From Streptomyces sp. NBC_01288 (GTDB taxonomy: Bacteria; Actinomycetota; Actinomycetes; Streptomycetales; Streptomycetaceae): 64,000 bases of DNA. Where the stretch lies: assembly GCF_035982055.1 (NCBI RefSeq), contig NZ_CP108427.1:9919001-9983000 (forward strand). The letters run 5' to 3'. A program made the position numbers and the translations under genes. Below, in pieces: positions 39,288 through 49,329 of this stretch (positions are counted from its first letter, which is position 1; each line of letters begins with the position of its first letter). The notes under the pieces are model-generated. The model made no database searches. It saw only the letters and a program-made list of their open reading frames with translations, and was not told the origin of the DNA.

Positions 39288-39291
<4 letters not shown>
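38788..39291 (+). CDS. Small ATPase-like (RsbW/HATPase-type) protein, 167 aa
   Basis: The region AELLLRAIDEHATDKHTSIELWWNGQHLITAIGDNDRDL and GWGCCATDTGSKVIWFSQ follows the pattern of anti-sigma-factor kinase-like HATPases, but the N and G boxes are degenerate, so ATP binding is doubtful. The C-terminal tail is Arg/Pro-rich. ATG 38788 has GGGAG about 10 bases upstream. Its stop overlaps the glgX start (GTGA), so it is coupled to GlgX. Its role in glycogen control is only an inference from position. Confidence 0.65.
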
Positions 39292-41430
<2,139 letters not shown>

Positions 41431-41453
<23 letters not shown>

Positions 41454-42234
41454 CCGTGAAGCGGGCGCCGTCGGGGTCGCGCAGGACGGCCTCGGTGGTG
41501 CTCTCCCGCAGGATGCTGCCGCCGTGCGCCTCGGCGACCCGGGCGCAGGACCTGATGTCCGAGACCGAGAAGTGGACCTGCCAGTGCGGGCGGACGGTCG
41601 GGTCGGGGGCCGCCTCCAGGGCGCCCGACTCGATGCGGGCCACCACGTTCCCGCCGCTGCGCAGGACGACCTCGCCGCCCTCGTACTGCACGTCGCAGCT
41701 CGCCGGGTCCGCCGAGGCCCAGTCGAGGACCTCGCCGTAGAAGATCGCCGCGTCGAAGGCGTCGCGGGTGCGCAGCCGGACGAAGGCGGGGGCCGAACGG
41801 CGCCAGGTCTCCCAGCCGCGGACGAGATCGCCCTCCCAGATGCCGAAGGTCGCGCCGTCCCGGTCGCCGAGCAGAGCAGCGCGGCCGGGCGGGAAGGAGA
41901 GGGGTCCCACGGCGACCGTGCCGCCGCGCTCCCGGACCCGGGCCGCGGCCACATCCGCGTCGGGTACGGCGAAGTACGGCGTCCACGCCACCGCGACCTG
42001 CCACATCGAGGCCACCGCGGCCAGACCGGCCACCGGGATGTCGTTCGCCGTGGCGATCCGGAAGCGCTCACCGAGGCTGGCGGAGCGCCACTTCCAGCCG
42101 AAGACGGCCTCGTAGAAGGCCTCCGTGCTCTCCACGTCGCGGCTCGTGAGACTCACCCAGCAGGGGGCGCCGAACACCGAACGGGTGGAGACGGAGTCCG
42201 GTTCTCCGGAGGACGGTTTCCAGTCGTGGTTCAT
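41431..42234 (-). CDS. VOC-superfamily protein with two glyoxalase-like domains (267 aa)
   Basis: Two glyoxalase/bleomycin-resistance half-domains are seen: GAPCWVSLTSRDVESTEAFYEAVFGWKW at the N-terminus and FVRLRTRDAFDAAIFYGEVLDWASAD in the second half, ending VLRDPDGARFTV. Such proteins bind metals or hydrophobic compounds and can be dioxygenases, glyoxalases or resistance proteins; no function is assigned. ATG 42234 begins MNHDWKPSSGEP. The 3' end overlaps that of glgX by 23 bases on the opposite strand. Confidence 0.82.
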
Positions 42235-42346
42235 GGCAGTCGCGTTCCGATCTCGTGGACCGGCGGCCACCGGTCTCCACCAGTGTCCAACCGGAACCGG
42301 TCCCGCTGCCTCCCGAGCAGGTGTCTTGACCATCCTTTTGGGTTAG

Positions 42347-42367
42347 TTACCTCTGCTAAAGAGGTAA
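42347..42367. promoter_or_regulatory. Candidate MarR operator
   Basis: TTACCTCT-GCTAA-AGAGGTAA is a perfect 8-bp inverted repeat, 10 bases before the MarR start codon. Its right arm contains the GAGG ribosome binding site, so occupancy or hairpin formation could affect both transcription and translation of the exporter operon. Confidence 0.6.
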
Positions 42368-42376
42368 TCTCCGAGT

Positions 42377-42832
42377 GTGGAGACGGAGAACTTCCCGGAA
42401 GAGCTGGCCGACGCGCTCGTCGGTGTCCAGCGGCTGATCCGCAGGCGACTGCGCAGCGAGATGACCATGCCGCGACTGCGCGGCGCCGACGTGGAGCTGC
42501 TGCGCCTGGTCGAGGTCCGGCCCGGCATCGGCATCTCGGACGCGGCCAAGGAGCTGTTCCTCGCGAGCAACTCGGTGTCGACGCTCGTCAACCAGCTCGT
42601 CCGGGACGGCTTCATGATCCGCGAGACGGACCCCGCCGACCGGCGGGCCGCCCGCCTCCAGCTCACCGAGACGGCCAAGACCCGCCTCAGCGACTGGCAC
42701 GCGCGGCGCGCGGCTCTCGTCCGCGGCCAGGTGGACCGTCTCGACCAGGCGGACCGGGACGCGCTGCGCGCGGCGCTCCCGGCCCTGCGCCAACTGGCCG
42801 TCAACCTGCACGAGGAGGCCGAGGAGTCATGA
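42377..42832 (+). CDS. MarR-family regulator (151 aa)
   Basis: The winged helix region VELLRLVEVRPGIGISDAAKELFLASNSVSTLVNQLVRDGFMIRETDPADRRAARLQLT is a standard MarR pattern with the conserved DxRxxR-like wing (DPADRRAAR). It precedes and overlaps the ABC exporter genes (ATGA), so it is the local repressor. GTG 42377 is used, with GAGG upstream inside the palindrome. It is divergent from the VOC gene, which may also be controlled. Confidence 0.88.
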   Translation: METENFPEELADALVGVQRLIRRRLRSEMTMPRLRGADVELLRLVEVRPGIGISDAAKELFLASNSVSTLVNQLVRDGFMIRETDPADRRAARLQLTETAKTRLSDWHARRAALVRGQVDRLDQADRDALRAALPALRQLAVNLHEEAEES

Positions 42833-43725
42833 CGCCGGACAGCGACACCGACATAGACACCGCCACTGCCACCGTGACCGCCGCCGGGCGGTCCGCGGCC
42901 GTCAGCTGCACCCGGCTCGCCTATTCCTTCGGCGAGACGACCGCGGTCGACGGGCTCGACCTGTCCGTGGGGGAGGGCGAGGTCTTCGGACTGCTCGGCC
43001 CCAACGGCGCCGGAAAAACCACGGCCATCCGCTGTATCACCACCCTCCTGCCGGTCCCGGCGGGCATGGTCCACGTCTTCGGCCACGACACGGCCAAGGA
43101 ACAGATGTCGGTGCGCCGCATGCTCGGCTACGTCCCGCAGCAACTGTCCGCCGACAGCGGGCTCACCGGCCGCGAGAACGTCGCTCTCTTCGCCCGCGTC
43201 TTCGACGTCCCGCGCAAAGAACGCGCCGCACGCGTCGCCCAGGCGCTACGGGCGGTCGACCTCACCGACGCCGCCGACCGGCTCGCCAACACCTACTCCG
43301 GCGGCATGGTCCGCCGCCTCGAACTCGCGCAGGCCCTGGTCAGCGCGCCCCGCCTGCTCATCCTCGACGAGCCCACCATCGGCCTCGACCCGATCGCCCG
43401 CACCAGCGTGTGGGAACACATCAACGCCGTACGTGAGGCCACCGGCATGACCGTCCTGGTCACCACCCACTACATGGACGAGGCCGACCAGTACTGCGAC
43501 CGCGTCGGCCTCATGCACCGCGGCCGCATCCGCGCCCTGGGCACCCCCGAGCAGCTCCGCGAAGGGCTCGGCGAACGCCGCCGCGCCGACGGAGCGCCCG
43601 CCACCGATCCGCTGCCCACCCTTGAGGACGTCTTCCGGGACATAGCCGGCAGCGGTCTCGAAGACCAGTCAGGAGGTTTCCGCGATGTCCGAAGCACCCG
43701 CCGCACCGCGAACCGCGTCGGCTGA
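42829..43725 (+). CDS. ABC exporter ATPase, DrrA-type (298 aa)
   Basis: Walker A LLGPNGAGKTTAIRCITTLL, Q-loop GYVPQQLSADSGLTGREN, signature TYSGGMVRRLELAQAL and Walker B LLILDEPTIGLDP define an ABC-2-type exporter ATPase of the DrrA/CcmA class. The N-terminal 20 residues are Asp/Thr-rich. ATG 42829 overlaps the MarR stop. The 3' end overlaps the permease start by 41 bases. With MarR control, export of an antimicrobial or self-made compound is likely. Confidence 0.92.
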   Translation: MTPDSDTDIDTATATVTAAGRSAAVSCTRLAYSFGETTAVDGLDLSVGEGEVFGLLGPNGAGKTTAIRCITTLLPVPAGMVHVFGHDTAKEQMSVRRMLGYVPQQLSADSGLTGRENVALFARVFDVPRKERAARVAQALRAVDLTDAADRLANTYSGGMVRRLELAQALVSAPRLLILDEPTIGLDPIARTSVWEHINAVREATGMTVLVTTHYMDEADQYCDRVGLMHRGRIRALGTPEQLREGLGERRRADGAPATDPLPTLEDVFRDIAGSGLEDQSGGFRDVRSTRRTANRVG

Positions 43726-44545
43726 CCCAGCCCTTGAGAACGACCTGAACCTTCTCCTGACCCCGCCCCGACCCCGGTCCGGCTGGCGACTGATTCCGGC
43801 CCGCGTCATCGCGATGTGCGCGGTCGAACTCCAGAAACTCCGCCACGACCGCACCGAGTTGTACACCCGCGCCGTCCAACCCGCCCTGTGGCTGCTGATC
43901 TTCGGCCAGACCTTCACCCGCATCAAGGCGATACCGACCGGCGGCATCCCCTACATCGACTACCTCGCCCCGGGCATCATCGCCCAGTCCGCGATGTTCA
44001 TCGCCATCTTCTACGGCATCCAGATCATCTGGGAACGCGACGCGGGCATCCTCAACAAGCTCCTCGTCACCCCCACCCCGCGCTCGGCGCTGATCACCGG
44101 CAAGGCCTTCGCGGCCGGGGTGAAGTCGCTGATCCAGGCCGTCGTCGTGATCGTCATCGCGGCGGTCCTCGGAGTCGCGCTGACCTGGAACCCGCTGAAG
44201 CTGATCGGCGTCGGGGCGATCGTGATCCTCGGCTCGGCCTTCTTCTCCTGTCTGTCGATGACCATCGCCGGCATCGTGCTCAGCAGGGACCGGCTGATGG
44301 GTTTCGGCCAGGCGATCACCATGCCGCTGTTCTTCGGGTCCAACGCCCTCTACCCGGTGGCGATCATGCCGGGATGGCTCCAGGCGGTGAGCAAGGTGAA
44401 CCCGCTGAGCTACGAAGTGGACGCGCTGCGCGGGCTGCTGCTCGGCACCCCGTCCCATGTGGGCACCGACTTCGCCGTGTTGCTGGTGGCCGCCGCACTG
44501 GGCATCGCGGCCGCCTCCTCGTTGCTCGGACGGCTCGCCCGCTGA
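43685..44545 (+). CDS. ABC-2-type exporter permease, DrrB-type (286 aa)
   Basis: An ABC-2 permease with about six hydrophobic segments and the region YLAPGIIAQSAMFIAIFYGIQIIWERDAGILNKLLVTPTPR, typical of DrrB/NodJ permeases. It pairs with the overlapping ATPase. ATG 43685 has an excellent CAGGAGG site inside the ATPase gene, which fixes the start. The final gene of the MarR-controlled operon. Confidence 0.92.
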   Translation: MSEAPAAPRTASADPALENDLNLLLTPPRPRSGWRLIPARVIAMCAVELQKLRHDRTELYTRAVQPALWLLIFGQTFTRIKAIPTGGIPYIDYLAPGIIAQSAMFIAIFYGIQIIWERDAGILNKLLVTPTPRSALITGKAFAAGVKSLIQAVVVIVIAAVLGVALTWNPLKLIGVGAIVILGSAFFSCLSMTIAGIVLSRDRLMGFGQAITMPLFFGSNALYPVAIMPGWLQAVSKVNPLSYEVDALRGLLLGTPSHVGTDFAVLLVAAALGIAAASSLLGRLAR

Positions 44546-44621
44546 TCTTGTCCGGGACGTGATGTGCGGCACGCTCCTGACCAGGATTCGACGGCCGGAA
44601 AGCGAATTCTTCCTGCGCACG

Positions 44622-44640
44622 GCTTGATCAGTGATCAAGC
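44622..44640. promoter_or_regulatory. 19-bp palindrome upstream of a small gene
   Basis: GCTTGATCA-G-TGATCAAGC is a perfect inverted repeat of 9-bp arms around one central base. It lies about 35 bases upstream of a TTGACA element in the 189-bp region between the ABC permease and the 171-aa gene. It looks like a protein binding site rather than a terminator. Confidence 0.5.
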
Positions 44641-44675
44641 GGTCGAAAACGCTGGCCACAGCGCATTCTGCTCAT

Positions 44676-44704
44676 TTGACAGTGCGCTGAGCACACAGAT
44701 AGGA
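44676..44704 (+). promoter_or_regulatory. Possible promoter of the 171-aa gene
   Basis: TTGACA at 44676-44681 is a consensus -35 box. At 17-18 bases the -10 would be ATAGGA or TAGGAA, which is poor. The position, 55 bases before the GTG start of the downstream gene, fits a promoter. Confidence 0.4.
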
Positions 44705-44734
44705 AGCAGCTCTCTGAGGTCGAGAGGGTGCACC

Positions 44735-45250
44735 GTGTACGAGCCGAACGTGGTCGGGGACTGGCAGGAGTACGACGAACACGCCGGTCTGCGTGTCCGC
44801 GTCCACAGCCTGGCCGCCGCCGAGCCGCCACGCGGACGCGACGACGCGGCCGAAGGGCTGACCTACTTCACGCTCCGTGTCACCGTCGAGAACCGCGGCG
44901 CGCGGCACTACGGCATCCACCTGGAGGACGGCCAGATCGACGTCAGGGTCGGCCCGGACGGCGAGAGTGCCTTCATCGACTGGCGCAGCTCGCAGTTCAT
45001 CGAGGGCTTCGACGTCCATCCGCTGCGCCGCGCCACCGCCGTCGTCTACGCGGCCGGTCCCGAGGCCGCCCTGAAGCAGGTGGACGTACAGGTCCAGCTG
45101 CGGGTGGAGGAGGAGTGGACCGAACGGCGGCTGTGGGCGGGCGGCATCGGTCTGTGCGAGGCGGCCGTCGCCGCCGGCGTGGGGCGGGACGGCCTGGCCC
45201 ACCAGGTGAGCAACTTCCTCCGGGACCAGGCGGAACCCGGAACTCCCTGA
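44735..45250 (+). CDS. Hypothetical cytoplasmic protein (171 aa)
   Basis: No family is recognised. The protein is acidic, without signal peptide or membrane segments, and rich in beta-strand-like stretches such as LTYFTLRVTVENRGARHYGIHLEDGQIDVRVG and TAVVYAAGPEAALKQVDVQVQLRVEEEW, which suggests a beta-sandwich. GTG 44735 follows GAGAGGG. It converges with hemC and has its own upstream palindrome and TTGACA element, so it is likely a separately regulated real gene. Confidence 0.65.
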   Translation: MYEPNVVGDWQEYDEHAGLRVRVHSLAAAEPPRGRDDAAEGLTYFTLRVTVENRGARHYGIHLEDGQIDVRVGPDGESAFIDWRSSQFIEGFDVHPLRRATAVVYAAGPEAALKQVDVQVQLRVEEEWTERRLWAGGIGLCEAAVAAGVGRDGLAHQVSNFLRDQAEPGTP

Positions 45251-45293
45251 GCCTCCGGGACCAGGCGTGGCCCGCCCCCCTGAGACTCCCGGG

Positions 45294-46229
45294 TCAGTGT
45301 GGGATGCCGTCGATGATCTCCCGGGCACCCTGCCGCAGCAGCGCCACGGCCACCGATGTGCCGAGCGTCGCCGGGTCCAGTCGGCCCGCCCACTCGTGCG
45401 CGTTGAGCCGGGTCTTGCCGTCCGGGGTGAACACACAGGCGCGCAGCGACAGTTCACCGCTCCGGTCGACCTGCGCGTACCCGGAGATCGGGCTGTTGCA
45501 GTGCCCCTGGAGGACGTGCAGGAACATGCGCTCCGCGGTCGCCTCCCGATGCGTCTCCGGGTGACCGAGCCCGCTGACCGTGTCGATGACCTCGGTGTCG
45601 CCCTCACGGCACTGCAGGGCGAGGATGCCCGCGCCGATCGGCGGCATCATCACCTCGGGGGACAGCACCTCGCTGATCACGTCGAGCCGGTCGATGCGGT
45701 GCAGGCCGGACATCGCGACCAGCAGCGCGTCGGCCTCGCCCGCCGCGAGCTTCTCCAGCCGCCGGTTCACGTTGCCGCGGAACGGTACGCACTCCAACTC
45801 CGGGTGCGTGGCGGCGAGTTGCGCGACCCGCCGGACCGACGAGGTGCCGATCCGGGTACCCGGCGGCAACTCGTCGAGGGTCAGCCCGCCCGGGTGGACC
45901 AGGGCGTCGCGGATGTCGTCCCGCTTCAGGAACGCGGCGAACGTCGTACCGGCCGGCAGCGGACGGTCGGCGGGCACGTCCTTCACGCAGTGCACCGCGA
46001 GATCCGCCACCCCGGCGAGCAGTGCGGCGTCCACCTCCTTGGTGAACGCCCCCTTGCCCTCGACCAGGGCCAGATCGCCCATCCACTTGTCGCCGGTCGT
46101 CTTGACCGGCACGACCTCGGTGCGCACCTGCGGATGAAGGAGGGCCAACTCGGCGCGCACACGCTCCACTTGGGCCAGCGCCATGGGCGAGTCGCGGGAG
46201 ACGATACGGATCAGTTCGGGCACGGACAT
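45294..46229 (-). CDS. hemC: Porphobilinogen deaminase-like protein (HemC paralogue, 311 aa)
   Basis: HemC condenses four porphobilinogens to hydroxymethylbilane. Motifs: VEGKGAFTKEVDAALL, AVHCVKDVPAD, RIGTSSVRRVAQLAATHPELECVPFRGNVNRRLEKLAAGEADALLVAMSGLHRI. The dipyrromethane cysteine would be in LQGHCNSPISGY. Differences from housekeeping HemC are marked: PIGAGILALQC replaces the usual PAVGQGALGIE region, and the gene stands alone, not in a hemACD operon. It is thus probably a second, divergent copy. ATG 46229 has no clear ribosome binding site. Confidence 0.82.
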   Translation of the reverse strand: MSVPELIRIVSRDSPMALAQVERVRAELALLHPQVRTEVVPVKTTGDKWMGDLALVEGKGAFTKEVDAALLAGVADLAVHCVKDVPADRPLPAGTTFAAFLKRDDIRDALVHPGGLTLDELPPGTRIGTSSVRRVAQLAATHPELECVPFRGNVNRRLEKLAAGEADALLVAMSGLHRIDRLDVISEVLSPEVMMPPIGAGILALQCREGDTEVIDTVSGLGHPETHREATAERMFLHVLQGHCNSPISGYAQVDRSGELSLRACVFTPDGKTRLNAHEWAGRLDPATLGTSVAVALLRQGAREIIDGIPH

Positions 46230-46290
46230 GCGGACACGATAGACCGTCCGGCATGCCGCCGTTGACCGATGGGCGCACCTGGCAACAGGA

Positions 46291-47310
46291 TCAGGCCCGC
46301 CCCCGCACAAGGGGCTCACTGATCTCCACGGCCCGCAGCGCGGCGGCGAGAGCCCGCTCGTCCCCGACATCCAGGGCCGTGTCCGTCAACTTGATCACGT
46401 GCTCGTCCCCATGCTCCAGGGCCCGCTCCATCACCTCTTCGGCCGTAAGCCGCACGTGCGGAACGAAGTCGATCGCCTCCTCCGGGGCGTACATCGCGGT
46501 GACGGCAGCGGACGCCGTCCACGCCGCGTGCAGACTCGGTACCCACAGCTCACGAGGGAGCGCGTCCAGGGCACGCAGCACGGCGTTGGGCGCGGTAGCC
46601 GCATGCACCAGCATGGTCGGCTCACCGTGCCCGTGGGTCGCGTAACGATGTGTGGCCGCGCGCACCAGCTCACCGAGCCGCTCCCGCGCCACGTCCGGAT
46701 CGCTCACCTCGCCCGCCCAACCGGGCAGTTGCCGCACGGCGGCAAGCCGCGCCCGGAACCCGACCACGCCTCCCGAGATGGGCGGCACGGAGTCAAGGGC
46801 ACTGGCCGCGCTGTGACTGCCGGCCAACTCCGCGATGCCGTCCACGGGTTGATGCCGCGCCGCCCAATACCCCAGCCCGTGGGCGAGTTCGGTAAGCCGA
46901 GGCTCGTTCTCCTCCACACCAAGGGCGCGTACGGCATGCCCGACGCGGATGACCGGATGGGTGGCGCCCGCGGCGATCCCGGGCAGCAGCCGCGGCCACC
47001 ACCCGCCGAGCACATCCCGCCAGGGCCGCTCGCCGAGAGCCCGGGAGAAGTAGCCGATCCAGTCGGCGGCCCGACGCGAATCCCCCAGCGCGGCAGCCCA
47101 GTTGGCGTCCGTGACAGCGGCCACCGGCTCGGGAAACTCCTCCAGCTTGTCCCGATAGAGATCGAGCCAACGATGAACGGCCCCCGCCTGCCCACGCGCG
47201 GCAAGCGCCTCGGCAACCATCGGCGCGTGATTACTGAGCCACCCCTCCCGCTCGGGCCCGGTGGAGTGCAGCCGCCCGAATGCCTCTTCCAACGTTCCGC
47301 TCGTATCCAT
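46291..47310 (-). CDS. Questin oxidase-like protein (DUF4243, 339 aa)
   Basis: The sequence fits the questin oxidase/AflY-type family: LEEAFGRLHSTGPEREGWLSNHAPMVAEAL, WLDLYRDKLEEFP, WRDVLGGWWPRLLPGIAAGATHPVIRVGHAVRAL. Fungal members open anthraquinone rings in a Baeyer-Villiger-like step; bacterial ones are uncharacterised. ATG 47310 starts at the family N-terminus with a weak ribosome binding site. It lies 61 bases upstream of hemC on the same strand, so a shared transcript is possible. Confidence 0.75.
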   Translation of the reverse strand: MDTSGTLEEAFGRLHSTGPEREGWLSNHAPMVAEALAARGQAGAVHRWLDLYRDKLEEFPEPVAAVTDANWAAALGDSRRAADWIGYFSRALGERPWRDVLGGWWPRLLPGIAAGATHPVIRVGHAVRALGVEENEPRLTELAHGLGYWAARHQPVDGIAELAGSHSAASALDSVPPISGGVVGFRARLAAVRQLPGWAGEVSDPDVARERLGELVRAATHRYATHGHGEPTMLVHAATAPNAVLRALDALPRELWVPSLHAAWTASAAVTAMYAPEEAIDFVPHVRLTAEEVMERALEHGDEHVIKLTDTALDVGDERALAAALRAVEISEPLVRGRA

Positions 47311-47485
47311 ACCCAGCACGCTAGGCGCGGGGCTGCGTCCGCAGAACGGCCCGAAGGCGGAAGACCCGCCCACCTCCGGACCTAGTCCCGAGGACCGAAG
47401 CGGGCCGGGCTCGGGGTTGTGTCGTTTTGCGGGGCGAAGCCGGCCGCGCTTCGGCAACCCCCTGATCTAAAAGCGGCGCTGGGCC

Positions 47486-47665
47486 GTGTCGATATGCGGC
47501 TCCGCCGCGCAGGCGCGACCAGCTACGCAGGCGGGGCTGGGCGAAGCCGCCCGCACCTCGAAAGCACCCTGGTCTTAAAGGGGCGCGGGGAACTGCGCGA
47601 CCAGCCACGACGGCGCGGCAGCCGAACGACTACCCATCAAGGCCCCGCGGCGGAGCCGCACATCA
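47486..47665. repeat. Second copy of the Streptomyces intergenic repeat blocks
   Basis: Three blocks seen at 16.2-16.6 kb recur in the same order: GTGTCGATATGCGGCTCCGC (from 47486), AGGGGCGCGGGGAACTGCGC (from about 47579) and, inverted, GCGGCGGAGCCGCACATC (about 47648). They fill most of the 379-bp gap between the GH gene and the questin-oxidase-like gene. A run of ten C at about 47667 follows. No gene is visible in the gap. Confidence 0.75.
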
Positions 47666-47689
47666 CCCCCCCCCCGACCAGCGGATCGC

Positions 47690-49252
47690 TCACTCCGCCA
47701 GCACGATCGAGATCACCCGACGCCCCCGCCCACCCGCAGCCACGACCGGCGAACCCGAAGCCCCGTCCACCGTGCACGACTTCACCCGGCTCCCACCCCC
47801 GCTCAGCGTCACATCGACCGACATCCCCCGATACGGCAGCCCACGCAGACTCACCGCCCCCCAGTTCGCCGGCAGGCACGGGCTCAGCCGTAGGGAGTCG
47901 TCCGTGAAGGTCAGCCCGAACAGGCCGTCGTGGATCAGGCGGAGGTACGCCGTCGCCGACCAGGTCTGGTCGGGCTGGGAGACGAAGTGGTCGGCGTGCC
48001 CGCTCGCGTCGCCCTGCCAGCCGCCGTCCACCGCCCCGGAAACGGAGTTGTACAGCTCGTAGAAGCCGCCGCTCGCCGTGACCAGGTCCGCGAGGGTGTC
48101 GACGGCGAGGGCGAACGGTTCGGCGCGGCCCGCGTCGGCGGCGGCCTGGCCGTACAGCCCGTGGACCATCGGCCAGACCATCACGTTGTGCCGTCCGGGG
48201 TGCCCGTCGTCGAAGCGCGGGAAGTGCGGCCAGACGTTGACGATGCCGTACGGCTGCCAGTGCGTGGAGTCGAGGATCCGGACGGCGCGTTCGGGGTCGG
48301 CGACGCCGAGGAGGATCGCGAGGGCCAGGCCCGCGCCCTCCTGCGACGTGTCGACGTGCCCGGCACGCGTGCCCTCGCCGTGCACGAGATAGGCGTAGGT
48401 GCCGGCGTCCGCGCGCCACAGGTGCTTGTCGATCGCCGTGCGCAGATGCTCCGCGTCCGAGCGGAACGAGGCGGCCTGCACGGGGTGGCCGAGAGCCTCG
48501 GACATGGCGGCGAGGGCGAGTTGGGCGCCGTAGTAGAGGGAGTTGGTCGACAGGCACATCAGCTTGTCGGCGTGTGGATGGTCCAGGACGAAGGACGAGT
48601 GCACGGATGTCGAGGCGGGCGGGCTGGGGTAGCCGGAGATGCCGTCGTTCATGAAGCCGGGGCCCTCGAAGAGGCCGAACGACGAGTTGAAGTGTTGGGC
48701 GCGGCGGGCCGCGAGGGTGTGCGCGGACGTGTCGTAGGCCCGGGTGAGGAAGTCGCGGTCGCCGGTGACCAGGTAGTGGTGGTGCGCGGCCAGGACCCAC
48801 ACGATCTGGTCCCACCACTGGTTGTCCTGCTGGACCACGAGGCCGTCCCGCGTGCGGTCGACCACGGACCACAGCGTGTTGCGGCCGACGTCCGGTGCCA
48901 GCAGACTCACCCCGCTCCACGCGTTGACGGCCGCGTCCCGCGTCCACCGCTGCGGCGAGGGATACCCGCCGCCCGCCCGGACGACGGTGCCGGGCGGATA
49001 GGACAGCAGGCCGGAACGGTCGTACACCGAGCGGTCGGCGCCGATGGTGTTGGCGCCGGAGACGGATCTGAGCGCCGAGGCGTAGACGGTGCCGAGGCGG
49101 CGTTGGACGGCCTGGTCGTCGAAGGCGAGGGTGGGCATGGTGTATCCGTTCCCGGGAGCCGGGCCCTGCGCACCCGCCGGGACCGCCGTCGCCCCGGCGA
49201 TGCCCAGCGCGATCAGGAGAGCCCGCCGCGAGATCCCGCGTTCAGCTGCCAC
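47690..49252 (-). CDS. Tat-exported glycosidase-like protein (MGH1/trehalase-like fold, 520 aa)
   Basis: The N-terminus ERGISRRALLIALGIAGATAVPAGA contains a twin-arginine motif and hydrophobic core, indicating Tat export. The mature part resembles the six-hairpin (alpha/alpha)6 glycosidases of the MGH1 type: RWTRDAAVNAWSGVSLLAPD, DNQWWDQIVWVLAAHHHYLVTGD, GFMNDGISGYPSPPAST, QPDQTWSATAYLRLIHDGLFG. It would cleave an extracellular oligosaccharide. GTG 49252 with GAGGA 7 bases upstream is preferred over the later ATG, which would remove the signal. Confidence 0.75.
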   Translation of the reverse strand: MAAERGISRRALLIALGIAGATAVPAGAQGPAPGNGYTMPTLAFDDQAVQRRLGTVYASALRSVSGANTIGADRSVYDRSGLLSYPPGTVVRAGGGYPSPQRWTRDAAVNAWSGVSLLAPDVGRNTLWSVVDRTRDGLVVQQDNQWWDQIVWVLAAHHHYLVTGDRDFLTRAYDTSAHTLAARRAQHFNSSFGLFEGPGFMNDGISGYPSPPASTSVHSSFVLDHPHADKLMCLSTNSLYYGAQLALAAMSEALGHPVQAASFRSDAEHLRTAIDKHLWRADAGTYAYLVHGEGTRAGHVDTSQEGAGLALAILLGVADPERAVRILDSTHWQPYGIVNVWPHFPRFDDGHPGRHNVMVWPMVHGLYGQAAADAGRAEPFALAVDTLADLVTASGGFYELYNSVSGAVDGGWQGDASGHADHFVSQPDQTWSATAYLRLIHDGLFGLTFTDDSLRLSPCLPANWGAVSLRGLPYRGMSVDVTLSGGGSRVKSCTVDGASGSPVVAAGGRGRRVISIVLAE

Positions 49253-49329
49253 GTTCCGTCCTCTCGGGCTCCCGGGGTCGAGATGACTCCGGGAGCCCTG
49301 AGAACGATGGTGCCCCCTGGACGGTTCGG

